Shown piece after piece: positions 1-7,398 of a stretch of DNA of 12,566 nt. The translations under genes and the position numbers were made by a program. The notes under the pieces were generated by a model, which did not search any database, was not told the origin of the DNA, and saw nothing but the letters and a program-made list of their open reading frames with translations. Positions within the stretch are counted from its first letter, which is position 1. Each line of letters starts with the position of its first letter. Source of the DNA: Deltaproteobacteria bacterium (GTDB lineage: Bacteria > Desulfobacterota > Deferrimicrobia > Deferrimicrobiales > Deferrimicrobiaceae); assembly GCA_003105225.1 (NCBI GenBank), contig PQAK01000011.1, positions 1 through 12,566 of the forward strand, given 5' to 3'.

Positions 1-1242
1 GCGACGATCGCCCTGACGCAGAACGACATCAAGAAGGTGCTGGCCTACTCGACCATCTCCCAGCTCGGCTACATGATCATGGGGCTCGGGGTCGGCGGCT
101 ACACGGCGGGGCTGGCGCACCTGACCACCCATGCGGCGTTCAAGGCGTGCCTCTTCCTCGGCTCGGGATCCGTCATCCACGCCGTCCACAGCCAGGACAT
201 GCGCGAGATGGGCGCCCTGCGGAAGAAGATGCCCATCACCTTCGTCACCTTCCTGATCGCGACGCTGGCGATCGCCGGGGTGCCGGGCTTCTCGGGCTTC
301 TTCAGCAAGGACATGATCCTCGGGGCGGCGCTCGAGTTCGGGATGAAGAACCCGCAGCACTACATCCTCTTCTTCGGCGCGCTGTTCACCGCGGGGATGA
401 CCGCCTTCTACATGTTCCGGCTGGTGATCCTCACCTTCCTCGGGAAGCCCAAGGACCATCACAAGTTCGACCATGCGCACGAGTCACCCCCCAACATGTG
501 GGTGCCGCTGGTGATCCTGGCGGCCCTTTCCTTCTCCTTCTGGTACAGCGGATGGTTCGGCGAGCTGATCCGGAAGCCCGCGTCGGCGATCCCCGTCGTC
601 ACCGCGGCGGCGCATGCCGAAGCGGCCCCCGCTGCGTCTTCCGCCCTGCCGGCGGCGCCGCATGCGCAGGCGCCGGCCCACGAAGCCGCGCCGGCGACGC
701 ACGACGTTTCCGGCCCCCGCTCCGAGGCGAAGGGCGGGCATGAGGCGGCGGCCGGGGAGGCATCGCACGACGCGCACCTGGCGCACACCGCCCACCGGTA
801 TGCGATGATTTCGTCGGTTGCCGTGGGGACCTTGGGGATCGCGCTGGCGTTCGTCGTCTACTTCTTCGGCTGGGTGAACCCGGACCGCGTTGCGGCGATG
901 TTCGCGCCGGTGCACACGTTCCTCAGGAACAAGTGGTACTTCGACGAGCTGTACGAGGCGACGGCCATCAACGGATCGAAGGCCCTGTCGCGCGCTCTGG
1001 GATGGTTCGACCTGAACGTCGTGGACGGCCTCGTCAACCTCTGCGCCCAGATGGGAGTGTGGATCTCGTTCCTGGTCGGCAAGTTCGACAACCGCGTGAT
1101 CGACGGCGCGGTGGACGGCGTGGCGACCTCGACGATCGGAAGCGGCGCCTTCATCCGCCGGTTCCAGACGGGGAAGCTCTACCACTACGTGTTCATCCTG
1201 GCGGGCGGGATCCTGATCATCTACCTCGTAAAAGCTTTCTGA
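1..1242 (+). CDS. nuoL: NADH-quinone oxidoreductase subunit L (5' truncated by window)
   Basis: This is the C-terminal 413 residues of NuoL, the distal proton-pumping, antiporter-like membrane subunit of complex I. The reading frame is open from the first base, so the first in-frame ATG at 37 is internal; by comparison with E. coli NuoL roughly 290-300 residues are missing. Visible family features are the DIKKVLAYSTISQLGYM segment, the channel residues H40, H44 and K48 (equivalent to E. coli H334/H338/K342) and K103 in GFFSKDMIL (equivalent to K399). A low-complexity Ala/Pro/His-rich loop spans about residues 195-266. After it come a membrane helix (268-291), a long amphipathic lateral helix region with the NKWYFDELYEA and RRFQTGKLYHY motifs, and a final membrane helix (about 394-411). 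The lateral region carries a 26-residue repeat. Stop TGA is 16 bases before nuoM. Identity is firm. Confidence 0.97.
   Translation, partial: ATIALTQNDIKKVLAYSTISQLGYMIMGLGVGGYTAGLAHLTTHAAFKACLFLGSGSVIHAVHSQDMREMGALRKKMPITFVTFLIATLAIAGVPGFSGFFSKDMILGAALEFGMKNPQHYILFFGALFTAGMTAFYMFRLVILTFLGKPKDHHKFDHAHESPPNMWVPLVILAALSFSFWYSGWFGELIRKPASAIPVVTAAAHAEAAPAASSALPAAPHAQAPAHEAAPATHDVSGPRSEAKGGHEAAAGEASHDAHLAHTAHRYAMISSVAVGTLGIALAFVVYFFGWVNPDRVAAMFAPVHTFLRNKWYFDELYEATAINGSKALSRALGWFDLNVVDGLVNLCAQMGVWISFLVGKFDNRVIDGAVDGVATSTIGSGAFIRRFQTGKLYHYVFILAGGILIIYLVKAF
583..798 (+). other. Ala/Pro/His-rich low-complexity loop within NuoL
   Basis: Residues 195-266 of the visible NuoL are almost entirely Ala, Pro, His, Ser, Gly and Glu, with nine histidines, set between two predicted membrane helices (about 167-184 and 268-291). 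From E. coli NuoL topology this TM14-TM15 loop should face the periplasm; that side assignment is inference. The reading frame continues cleanly on both sides, so it is a real insert in the protein and not a frameshift artefact. Confidence 0.75.
1006..1116 (+). repeat. 26-residue internal repeat in the NuoL lateral helix
   Basis: Residues 336-346 (FDLNVVDGLVN) and 362-372 (FDNRVIDGAVD) repeat the pattern F-D-x-x-V-[VI]-D-G-x-V-[ND] with an offset of 26 residues (78 bases: 1006-1038 and 1084-1116). They lie in the amphipathic region between the last two membrane helices. The DNA copies are diverged, so this is an old protein-level repeat and not a recent tandem duplication. Confidence 0.7.
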
Positions 1243-1244
1243 CC

Positions 1245-1253
1245 GGAGGAGGT
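1245..1253 (+). promoter_or_regulatory. Strong ribosome binding site fixing the GTG start of nuoM
   Basis: GGAGGAGGT lies five bases before the GTG at 1259, a near-perfect anti-16S match. It supports the GTG start over the next in-frame ATG, which would remove the first 11 residues of the first hydrophobic segment. Confidence 0.8.
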
Positions 1254-1258
1254 CTTCC

Positions 1259-2788
1259 GTGGGGTTTATCGACAGTCACATCCTGAGCCTGATGACGTTT
1301 CTTCCCCTGCTCGGCGGGGTGGTCATCCTCTGCCTGCCGAAGGGGAATGACAACCTCGTCAAGACGGTGGCCGCCGTCGCGTCGTTCCTCCCGATCCCGC
1401 TGGCGCTCAAGCTCCTGCTGGGGTTCGACCGGACGGTGGGCGGCGTCAACGCGGCGAACCAGTTCCAGTTCGTCGAGCACTACAGCTGGATCCCCTCCAT
1501 CAACGTCGATTACTTCATGGGGGCCGACGGGATCTCGATGCCGATGCTGATCCTGACGGCCCTCCTGTCGTTCCTGGCGGTGATCGGCTCCTTCGGGATC
1601 AAGAACAAGATCAAGGGGTACATGGCGCTCTTCCTGCTCCTCGAGACCGGGATGATGGGCGTGTTCGCGTCGCTCGACTTCTTCCTCTTCTACGTCTTCT
1701 GGGAAGTGATGCTCCTCCCGATGTACTTCCTCATCGGGATCTGGGGCGGCCCGCGCAAGGAGTACGCGGCGATCAAGTTCTTCCTGTACACGCTGCTCGG
1801 CTCGGTCCTGATGCTGCTGGTGATGCTGGCGCTCTACTTCAACACGACGAACCCCGAGACGGGCGGGCACACCTTCAACATGCTCCACTACATGCCGCAG
1901 GCGACCCACAACGCGTGGCTGAAGGGGTTCGACGTCCGGATCCTCCTGTTCCTGGGGCTGTTCATCGGCTTCGCGATCAAGGTGCCCCTCTTCCCGTTCC
2001 ACACCTGGCTCCCCGACGCCCACGTCGAGGCGCCGACCGCCATCTCGGTCATCCTGGCGGGCGTGCTCCTGAAGATGGGGACCTACGGCCTGATGCGGAT
2101 CTCCTTCCCGATCTTCCCCGACATCGCGCGGTACTTCGCCGTCCCGATGGCGGTCCTGGGGATGATCAACATCGTCTACGGCGCGCTGTGCGCCATGGCG
2201 CAGTCCGACCTCAAGAAAATGGTCGCCTACTCCTCGGTCAGCCACATGGGGTTCGTCCTCCTCGGCATGGCGGCGCTCACCCCGGCCGGGATGGTCGGCG
2301 CCTCCTTCCAGATGTTCACCCACGGCATGATCACGGCCATGCTCTTCTTCCTGGTCGGCGTCGTCTACGACCGGGCGCACCACCGCCAGATCGACGGCTT
2401 CGGGGGGCTGGGCGCCGTGGTGCCCGTCTACACCGCCTTCATCACCTTCGCGTTCTTCGCGTCGCTCGGCCTGCCGGGCCTGTCCGGGTTCGTCGCCGAG
2501 TCGATGGTGTTCCTCGGCTCGTTCCCCGTCTTCCGGACGATCGTGATGATCGCCGCCGTCGGGATCATCTTCGTCGCCGCGTTCCACCTGTGGGCGCTGC
2601 AGCGGGTCTTCCTCGGGCCGCTGAACCCGAAGTACGCCACCCTCGAGGAGATCAACGCCCGGGAGATCTTCTGCCTCACCCCGCTGGCGGTGATCTCGCT
2701 GTTCCTCGGCATCTTCCCGATGCCGCTGGTGAACCTGATGAATACCTCGCTGTTGAAGCTCGTGGACGTCGTGAAGACGGTGCTCTAG
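1259..2788 (+). CDS. nuoM: NADH-quinone oxidoreductase subunit M
   Basis: NuoM is the middle antiporter-like proton-pumping subunit of the complex I membrane arm. The 509-residue product has the family's usual length and about 14 hydrophobic helices. The charged channel residues are all present: E149 in FYVFWEVMLLPMYFLIG (E. coli E144), K241 in GFAIKVPLFPFHTWLPDAH (K234), K272 in AGVLLKMGTYGLMR (K265) and E414 in SGFVAESMVFLG (E407). The glutamate rather than lysine in the twelfth helix is diagnostic for NuoM against NuoL and NuoN. The GTG start follows a strong ribosome site; the TAG stop is one base before the nuoN ATG (TAG-G-ATG), so translation is probably coupled. It is the only NuoM copy in the window. 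Confidence 0.98.
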   Translation: MGFIDSHILSLMTFLPLLGGVVILCLPKGNDNLVKTVAAVASFLPIPLALKLLLGFDRTVGGVNAANQFQFVEHYSWIPSINVDYFMGADGISMPMLILTALLSFLAVIGSFGIKNKIKGYMALFLLLETGMMGVFASLDFFLFYVFWEVMLLPMYFLIGIWGGPRKEYAAIKFFLYTLLGSVLMLLVMLALYFNTTNPETGGHTFNMLHYMPQATHNAWLKGFDVRILLFLGLFIGFAIKVPLFPFHTWLPDAHVEAPTAISVILAGVLLKMGTYGLMRISFPIFPDIARYFAVPMAVLGMINIVYGALCAMAQSDLKKMVAYSSVSHMGFVLLGMAALTPAGMVGASFQMFTHGMITAMLFFLVGVVYDRAHHRQIDGFGGLGAVVPVYTAFITFAFFASLGLPGLSGFVAESMVFLGSFPVFRTIVMIAAVGIIFVAAFHLWALQRVFLGPLNPKYATLEEINAREIFCLTPLAVISLFLGIFPMPLVNLMNTSLLKLVDVVKTVL

Positions 2789-2789
2789 G

Positions 2790-4268
2790 ATGCCGCTGGG
2801 AAACCTCGCAAGCGTCAGCCGCTTCCTGCCGGAGCTGGCCGTCACGGCGACGATCCTGCTGCTGGTCGCCGTGCACGTCGTCGGGAAAAACCGGCAGTCG
2901 TCCGCATCGGCGCTGCTCTCGCTGGCCGGGGTCGGCGCGGCCCTGCTCCTGACCGCCCTCCAGCCCTCGATGCCGGCGGTATCCCTCTTCGAGGGGATGG
3001 TGGCGCTGGACGGGTTCGCGGTGTTCTTCAAGGCGCTGACGGCCCTGGCCACGATCGTCGTCATCTTCATGTCGATGGACAGCGCGGAGCTCTCCGGCAA
3101 AAGCCAGGCCGAGTACTACGTCTTCCTGCTGTCGGTGCTGCTCGGGATGTTCCTGCTCTCGTCGGCGACCGACCTCGTGATGCTGTACCTGTCCCTCGAG
3201 CTCGTCTCGATCCCCTCGTACCTGCTCGCCGGCTACCTCAAGGGGCGGAAGTCCTCGAACGAGGCCTCGATGAAGTACGTGGTCTACGGCGCGACCGCGT
3301 CGGGGGTGATGATCTACGGGTTCTCGCTCCTGTACGGCCTGACCGGCACCACGCAGATCGCGGAGATCGGGCGGGCGCTCGCGACGGGGAAGGCGGCGCT
3401 GCCGCTGTTCCTGGCCGCCGTGATGGTGGCCGTCGGGTTCGGGTACAAGATCGCGGCGGTCCCGTTCCACATGTGGAGCCCCGACGTGTACGAGGGGGCG
3501 CCCACCCCGGTCACCGCCTTCCTGTCGGTGGGCCCCAAGGCGGCCGGATTCGCGGTGCTGGTCCGTTTCTTCTACACCGTGTTCGCCTCCCCCGACGGGG
3601 CGGGAGGCCCGTGGACGCTCTCCTCCCCCGTGGACTGGACGCTGCTGTTCGCGGTCCTCTCCGCGGCGACGATGACGGTGGGGAACCTCGTCGCCGTCAA
3701 CCAGAAGAACGTGAAGCGGCTTCTGGCCTACTCCTCCATCGCCCACGCCGGCTACATGCTGATGGGATTCGTCCTCCTGACCCCCGCCGGCATCCAGGCG
3801 ATCCTGTTCTACCTCGTCGTCTACCTGTTCATGAACCTGGGCGCGTTCTACGTGGTGATCCTGGTGGCCAACGGGACCCGGAGCGAGGACATCTCGGATT
3901 ACGCCGGGCTGGGCAGCCGGGCGCCGTTCGCCGCCGTCTCCCTCGCCATCTTCCTGTTCGCCCTGACCGGGATCCCGCCGTTCTCCGGCTTCATCGGGAA
4001 GGTCTACCTCTTCGCCGAGGTCATCAACCGCGGGGTCTACTGGCTGGCCGTGGTGGCCGCGCTGAACAGCGTCGTCTCGCTGTACTACTATGCGCGCATC
4101 GTCAAGGTCATGTTCCTCGAGGAGCCCGCGGAAAAAGCGGAGCTGGCCGTCCCGGCGTTTCCCCGGGCGCTCCTCTGCCTTCTCGCGGTGCCCACGCTCC
4201 TCCTCGGGGTATACTGGGAGCCCGTCATCCGGGTGGCGGCGAATTCCGTAAGGCTTCTGGCCTTCTAG
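2790..4268 (+). CDS. nuoN: NADH-quinone oxidoreductase subunit N
   Basis: NuoN is the antiporter-like proton-pumping subunit nearest the quinone module. The product has 492 residues, about the E. coli length, with about 14 membrane helices. Channel residues can be placed: E137 in LSLELVSIPSYLLAGY (E. coli E133), K220 in GFGYKIAAVPFHMWSPDVY (K217), K250 in LSVGPKAAGF (K247) and K404 in IPPFSGFIGKVYLF (K395). The MWSPDVYEGAPTPVTAF segment is characteristic of NuoN. The ATG at 2790 comes one base after the nuoM stop; no strong ribosome site precedes it, consistent with coupling to nuoM. It ends in TAG, 22 bases before nuoA. In the usual bacterial order this gene closes the operon, but here it precedes nuoA. 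Confidence 0.98.
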   Translation: MPLGNLASVSRFLPELAVTATILLLVAVHVVGKNRQSSASALLSLAGVGAALLLTALQPSMPAVSLFEGMVALDGFAVFFKALTALATIVVIFMSMDSAELSGKSQAEYYVFLLSVLLGMFLLSSATDLVMLYLSLELVSIPSYLLAGYLKGRKSSNEASMKYVVYGATASGVMIYGFSLLYGLTGTTQIAEIGRALATGKAALPLFLAAVMVAVGFGYKIAAVPFHMWSPDVYEGAPTPVTAFLSVGPKAAGFAVLVRFFYTVFASPDGAGGPWTLSSPVDWTLLFAVLSAATMTVGNLVAVNQKNVKRLLAYSSIAHAGYMLMGFVLLTPAGIQAILFYLVVYLFMNLGAFYVVILVANGTRSEDISDYAGLGSRAPFAAVSLAIFLFALTGIPPFSGFIGKVYLFAEVINRGVYWLAVVAALNSVVSLYYYARIVKVMFLEEPAEKAELAVPAFPRALLCLLAVPTLLLGVYWEPVIRVAANSVRLLAF

Positions 4269-4290
4269 CTTTCCGCAGGAAAGGGGCGTC

Positions 4291-4674
4291 GTGGCGAACT
4301 TCCTGTCCTCCATCCGGTTCTCCGACCCGTATTTCTCGGTCCTCCTGATGCTGGTGATCGGGGTGGGGATGTCGGTCGCGTTCGTGCTCCTGTCGCAGGC
4401 CCTGGGACCGAAGCGGTACGACCGGGTCAAGTACAGCGTCTACGAGTGCGGCGTCGACCCGCTCACCACGGCCTCGGTGCGCGTCTCGGTGAAGTTCTAC
4501 CTGCTCGCGATCCTGTTCATCCTCTTCGACCTGGAGACGGCGTTCCTCTATCCGTGGGCGGTCCTGTTCCGGCAGCTGGGGTGGTTCGGGTTCCTGGAAA
4601 TGCTGGTCTTCCTCCTGATCCTCCTGGCGGGGCTGATCTACGCGTGGAAGAAAGGGGCGCTGGAATGGCAGTAG
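4291..4674 (+). CDS. nuoA: NADH-quinone oxidoreductase subunit A
   Basis: NuoA (ND3 family) is a small three-helix membrane subunit at the junction of membrane and peripheral arms, next to the quinone cavity. The 127-residue product shows the conserved loop YECGVDP with C53 (the cysteine that reports the active/deactive transition in mitochondrial ND3) and the second-helix acidic pair D80 and E82 in LFDLETAFLYPWA. Three hydrophobic spans lie at about 15-36, 69-91 and 98-118. The start is GTG at 4291, preceded by AGGAAAGGGG; no better ATG exists in frame. Its 3' end overlaps the nuoB start by 10 bases. Confidence 0.97.
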   Translation: MANFLSSIRFSDPYFSVLLMLVIGVGMSVAFVLLSQALGPKRYDRVKYSVYECGVDPLTTASVRVSVKFYLLAILFILFDLETAFLYPWAVLFRQLGWFGFLEMLVFLLILLAGLIYAWKKGALEWQ

Positions 4675-5177
4675 AGAACCGTCCGGCAGGCGGCCCCCCG
4701 GGCGGCGGCTACGCCCTGACCACCCTGGAGGCGATGATCGCGTGGGGGCGCAAGTACTCGATCTACCCGTTCACCTTCGCCACCGCCTGCTGCGGCATCG
4801 AGGTGATGGGCGGCTTCGGGACGCACTACGACCTGTCCCGCTTCGGCGCCGAGGTCGTCCGGTTCTCCCCGCGGCAGGCGGACGTGCTCCTCGTCGCGGG
4901 GACGATCAACTACAAGATGGCGCCGGTGCTGAAGCGGATCTACGACCAGATGCTCGAGCCGAAGTGGGTCATCGCGATGGGCGCGTGCGCCTCCTCGGGC
5001 GGCTTCTACAACAACTACACCGTCCTGCAGGGGATCGACAAGATCCTCCCGGTCGACGTCTACATCCCCGGCTGCCCGCCGAACCCCGAGGGGATCATCG
5101 ACGCCGTCGTGCCGATCCAGAAGATCATGGAGACCGGCGCCCCCCGGGCTTCCGAGCGCTGGCCGATCAAGATCTGA
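4665..5177 (+). CDS. nuoB: NADH-quinone oxidoreductase subunit B (cluster N2)
   Basis: NuoB carries the terminal [4Fe-4S] cluster N2, which hands electrons to quinone at the interface with NuoD and NuoH. The 170-residue product has the four ligands C42-C43 (ATACCGIEVMG), C108 (MGACASSGG) and C137 (VYIPGCPPNPEG). The ATG at 4665 lies inside the end of nuoA, seven bases after AAGGGG; the frame is open further upstream, but nothing before 4665 resembles NuoB. A short Gly/Pro-rich N-terminus (residues 7-15) precedes the conserved TTLEAMIAWGRKYSIYPF segment. The GACASSGGFYNN form differs from the E. coli-type sequence and is seen in other bacterial branches. It ends in TGA, 17 bases before nuoC. 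Confidence 0.98.
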   Translation: MAVENRPAGGPPGGGYALTTLEAMIAWGRKYSIYPFTFATACCGIEVMGGFGTHYDLSRFGAEVVRFSPRQADVLLVAGTINYKMAPVLKRIYDQMLEPKWVIAMGACASSGGFYNNYTVLQGIDKILPVDVYIPGCPPNPEGIIDAVVPIQKIMETGAPRASERWPIKI

Positions 5178-5194
5178 GGAGAAACGGAAGGGGC

Positions 5195-5686
5195 ATGGCC
5201 GAAGAGACGAAGAGCCCGGTGCTGCGGAAGCTGGTCGAGACGTTCGGCGACGCGGTCGTCTCCACGCACTCCCGGTTCGGGGACGACACGGCCCTGGTGC
5301 GCCGGGAGCGGATCGTGGAGATCCTCGCGTTCCTGCGGGACGACCCCGACTGCCTCTTCGACTTCGCGATGGACCTGACCGGCGTCGACTACCTCGGGGA
5401 GGAGCCCCGGTTCGAGGTGGTCTACCACCTGTACTCGCTGGAGAAGAAGCACCGGGTGCGGATCAAGGCGCGCCTCCACGAGGACGACCCGGTGATCGAC
5501 TCGGCGGTTTCGGTGTGGCCGGGGATCAACTGGTACGAGCGGGAGGCGTGCGACATGTACGGCATCGTCTTCCGCGGCCACCCGAACCTGAAGCGGATCC
5601 TCATGTACGAGGGGTTCGTCGGCCACCCGCTGCGGAAGGACTACCCGAAGGCGAAGCGGCAGCCGACCGTGGGGCCGGAGGAATAG
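5195..5686 (+). CDS. nuoC: NADH-quinone oxidoreductase subunit C
   Basis: NuoC (30-kDa subunit family) is a cluster-free structural protein of the peripheral arm that packs on NuoD. The 163-residue product has the family's C-terminal signature: WYEREACDMYGIVFRGHP (113-130), then RILMYEGFVGHPLRKDYP (134-151). It is a separate gene, not the NuoCD fusion of enterobacteria. The ATG at 5195 is the start because GGAAGGGG ends just before it and the next methionine is at residue 59, inside the conserved fold; the open frame upstream overlaps nuoB and has no family similarity. Its TAG stop is one base before the nuoD ATG. Confidence 0.97.
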   Translation: MAEETKSPVLRKLVETFGDAVVSTHSRFGDDTALVRRERIVEILAFLRDDPDCLFDFAMDLTGVDYLGEEPRFEVVYHLYSLEKKHRVRIKARLHEDDPVIDSAVSVWPGINWYEREACDMYGIVFRGHPNLKRILMYEGFVGHPLRKDYPKAKRQPTVGPEE

Positions 5687-5687
5687 G

Positions 5688-6908
5688 ATGGCGGAGCTCG
5701 TCGGCGACCGGAAAACAGGCGGGAAGCTCGACATGCAGGCCGAGCCGGTGATCCTGAACATCGGCCCGTCGCACCCCGCCACGCACGCCACGCTCCGGTT
5801 CGTCGCCGAGCTGGACGGCGAGACCATCCTGTCGCTTGTCCCCGAGTTCGGCTACCTGCACCGGGGCTTCGAGAAGGAGTCCGAGGCCCACACCTGGACC
5901 CAGGTGGTCCCGTACACCGACCGGCTGAACTACGTCTCCCCGCTGATGAACAACGTGGGGTACGCGATGGCGGTGGAGAAGCTGTGCGGCATCGAGGTCC
6001 CGGAACGGTGCCAGTACATCCGCGTGCTCATCTGCGAGCTCTCCCGGATCATCGACCACATGGTGTGCATCGGCACGAACATGGTCGACCTGGGGGCCCT
6101 CACCAACTTCTGGTACTTCTGGAAGCCCCGGGAAGAGGTCTACATGCACCTGATCGAGCCGCTGACGGGCACGCGGCTCACGACGGGGTACACCCGGATC
6201 GGCGGCATGCAGTGGGACCTGCCGGAGGGCTGGGTCGAGAAGTGCCGCGCCATCTGCAGGAACGTGTTCCGGCCGGCGATCGCGGACGTGAACGCGCTGC
6301 TGACGAAGAACCGGATCTTCATCGACCGCACGATGGGCGCCGGGCCCATCACCGCGAAGGACGCGATCGCCCTGGGGTTCACCGGGCCGTGCCTGCGGGC
6401 GGCGGGGGTCCCCCTCGACCTGCGGAAGGACCAGCCGTACCTCGTCTACGACCGGTTCGACTTCGACGTGCCCGTCGGCGAGGAGGGCGACACCTGCGAC
6501 CGGTACATGGTCCGCATGGAGGAGATGCGGCAGTCGGTGCGGATCATCGAGCAGGCGCTCGACCAGCTGCCGGGCGGGCCGGTCAACGTCGACGACACCC
6601 GCTACGTCCTCCCCGACAAGCAGCAGGTCTACACGAACATCGAATCGCTCATGCAGCACTTCAAGAACATCTTCGAGGGGATCCAGGTTCCCGCCGGCGA
6701 GGTCTACTCCGCCACCGAGGCGGCCAACGGCGAGCTGGGGTTCTACATCGTCAGCAAGGGCGGCGGCGGGCCGTACAAGATCAAGGTCCGGCCCCCGTGC
6801 TTCAACATGTTCCAGGGGATGCCGCGCCTGTGCGAGGGGCAGATGATCGCGGACCTGATCGCGGTCCTGGGAAGCGTCAACATCATCGCGGGGGAGCTCG
6901 ACCGGTGA
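5688..6908 (+). CDS. nuoD: NADH-quinone oxidoreductase subunit D
   Basis: NuoD (49-kDa subunit, related to the large subunit of NiFe hydrogenases) forms the quinone-binding pocket with NuoB and NuoH. The product has 406 residues, normal for an unfused NuoD. In the first strand region, LNIGPSHPATHATLRF (23-38) holds H29 and H33; H33 and Y82 (in YTDRLNYVSPL) match the His/Tyr pair that binds the quinone head in Thermus Nqo4. The family segment RTMGAGPITAKDAIALGFTG and the C-terminal ending IIAGELDR are present. Start ATG is five bases after GGAGGA, and one base after the nuoC stop. Its TGA overlaps the nuoE GTG. A small oddity is Ala34 after H33, where most relatives have Gly. Confidence 0.98.
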   Translation: MAELVGDRKTGGKLDMQAEPVILNIGPSHPATHATLRFVAELDGETILSLVPEFGYLHRGFEKESEAHTWTQVVPYTDRLNYVSPLMNNVGYAMAVEKLCGIEVPERCQYIRVLICELSRIIDHMVCIGTNMVDLGALTNFWYFWKPREEVYMHLIEPLTGTRLTTGYTRIGGMQWDLPEGWVEKCRAICRNVFRPAIADVNALLTKNRIFIDRTMGAGPITAKDAIALGFTGPCLRAAGVPLDLRKDQPYLVYDRFDFDVPVGEEGDTCDRYMVRMEEMRQSVRIIEQALDQLPGGPVNVDDTRYVLPDKQQVYTNIESLMQHFKNIFEGIQVPAGEVYSATEAANGELGFYIVSKGGGGPYKIKVRPPCFNMFQGMPRLCEGQMIADLIAVLGSVNIIAGELDR

Positions 6909-7378
6909 GCGTCGCCTTTTCCGATGCGGCACGAAGCGAGCTCGAGCGGATCCGCTCGCGCTACCCGGACCGGGAGGCGGCGATCCTGCCGGCCCTGCAT
7001 CTCGCCCAGCGCGAGTTCGGGTACGTCTCCGACGAGGCGATCGTGTACCTGGCGGATCTCTTGGGGTTCGCCCCGGCGCGCATCGAGGGGGTGGCGACCT
7101 TCTACACCATGTACAACCGGAAGCCCGTGGGCAAGTACCACGTGCAGATCTGCCGCAACATCTCCTGCTCGCTGCTGGGCGCCGAGCACCTGATCGAGCA
7201 CGTCTCGAAAAAGCTCGGGGTCCGGCCGGGAGAGACGACCCCGGACGGGAAGTTCACGCTGACCGCGGTGGAATGCCTGGGAAGCTGCGGGACCGCGCCG
7301 GTGATGCAGGTCAACGACGACTACCACGAAAGCCTGACCGAGGAGAAGATCGACGCCCTCCTCGACCGGCTGCCGTAG
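6905..7378 (+). CDS. nuoE: NADH-quinone oxidoreductase subunit E (cluster N1a)
   Basis: NuoE (24-kDa subunit, thioredoxin-like ferredoxin fold) carries the [2Fe-2S] cluster N1a beside the FMN in the NADH-oxidising module. The 157-residue product has ligands C83 and C88 (QICRNISCSLLGA) and C124 and C128 (VECLGSCGTAPV), a C-x4-C-x35-C-x3-C pattern, and the helical N-terminal part with PALHLAQREFGYVSDEAI and GVATFYTMY. The start is GTG at 6905: it overlaps the nuoD stop in the GTGA arrangement and GGGGAG sits eight bases upstream. The only nearby ATG (6924) is in another frame. It ends in TAG, 20 bases before nuoF. Confidence 0.97.
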   Translation: MSVAFSDAARSELERIRSRYPDREAAILPALHLAQREFGYVSDEAIVYLADLLGFAPARIEGVATFYTMYNRKPVGKYHVQICRNISCSLLGAEHLIEHVSKKLGVRPGETTPDGKFTLTAVECLGSCGTAPVMQVNDDYHESLTEEKIDALLDRLP

Positions 7379-7398
7379 GGGAAGCGGCAAAAACGACG

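Noticed and set aside
1217..3100. A very long minus-strand open frame (over 600 codons) across nuoM and nuoN; a similar one at 2676-4430.
   Set aside because: The product is a monotonous Arg/Glu/Asp/His-rich sequence with no family features, as expected when a hydrophobic high-GC gene is read on its opposite strand. Real genes with all motifs cover the plus strand.
1..4268. The L-M-N block as an Mrp-type antiporter or a membrane-hydrogenase module.
   Set aside because: The three proteins match NuoL, NuoM and NuoN one by one, including helix-12 Lys/Glu/Lys and the NuoL lateral helix, and they run straight into nuoA-K.
1259..4268. A second NuoM copy in the window, which would make this a four-pump complex I.
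   Set aside because: Only one protein has the NuoM signature (Glu at helix 12); the next gene is clearly NuoN.
4446..4664. Possible N-terminal extension of NuoB by an open frame reaching back into nuoA; similar upstream-open frames before nuoC, nuoE, nuoF, nuoH and nuoJ.
   Set aside because: The upstream parts are out-of-frame readings of the preceding gene, rich in Arg/Pro/Gly, and well-placed starts with ribosome sites exist at the family-typical N-termini.
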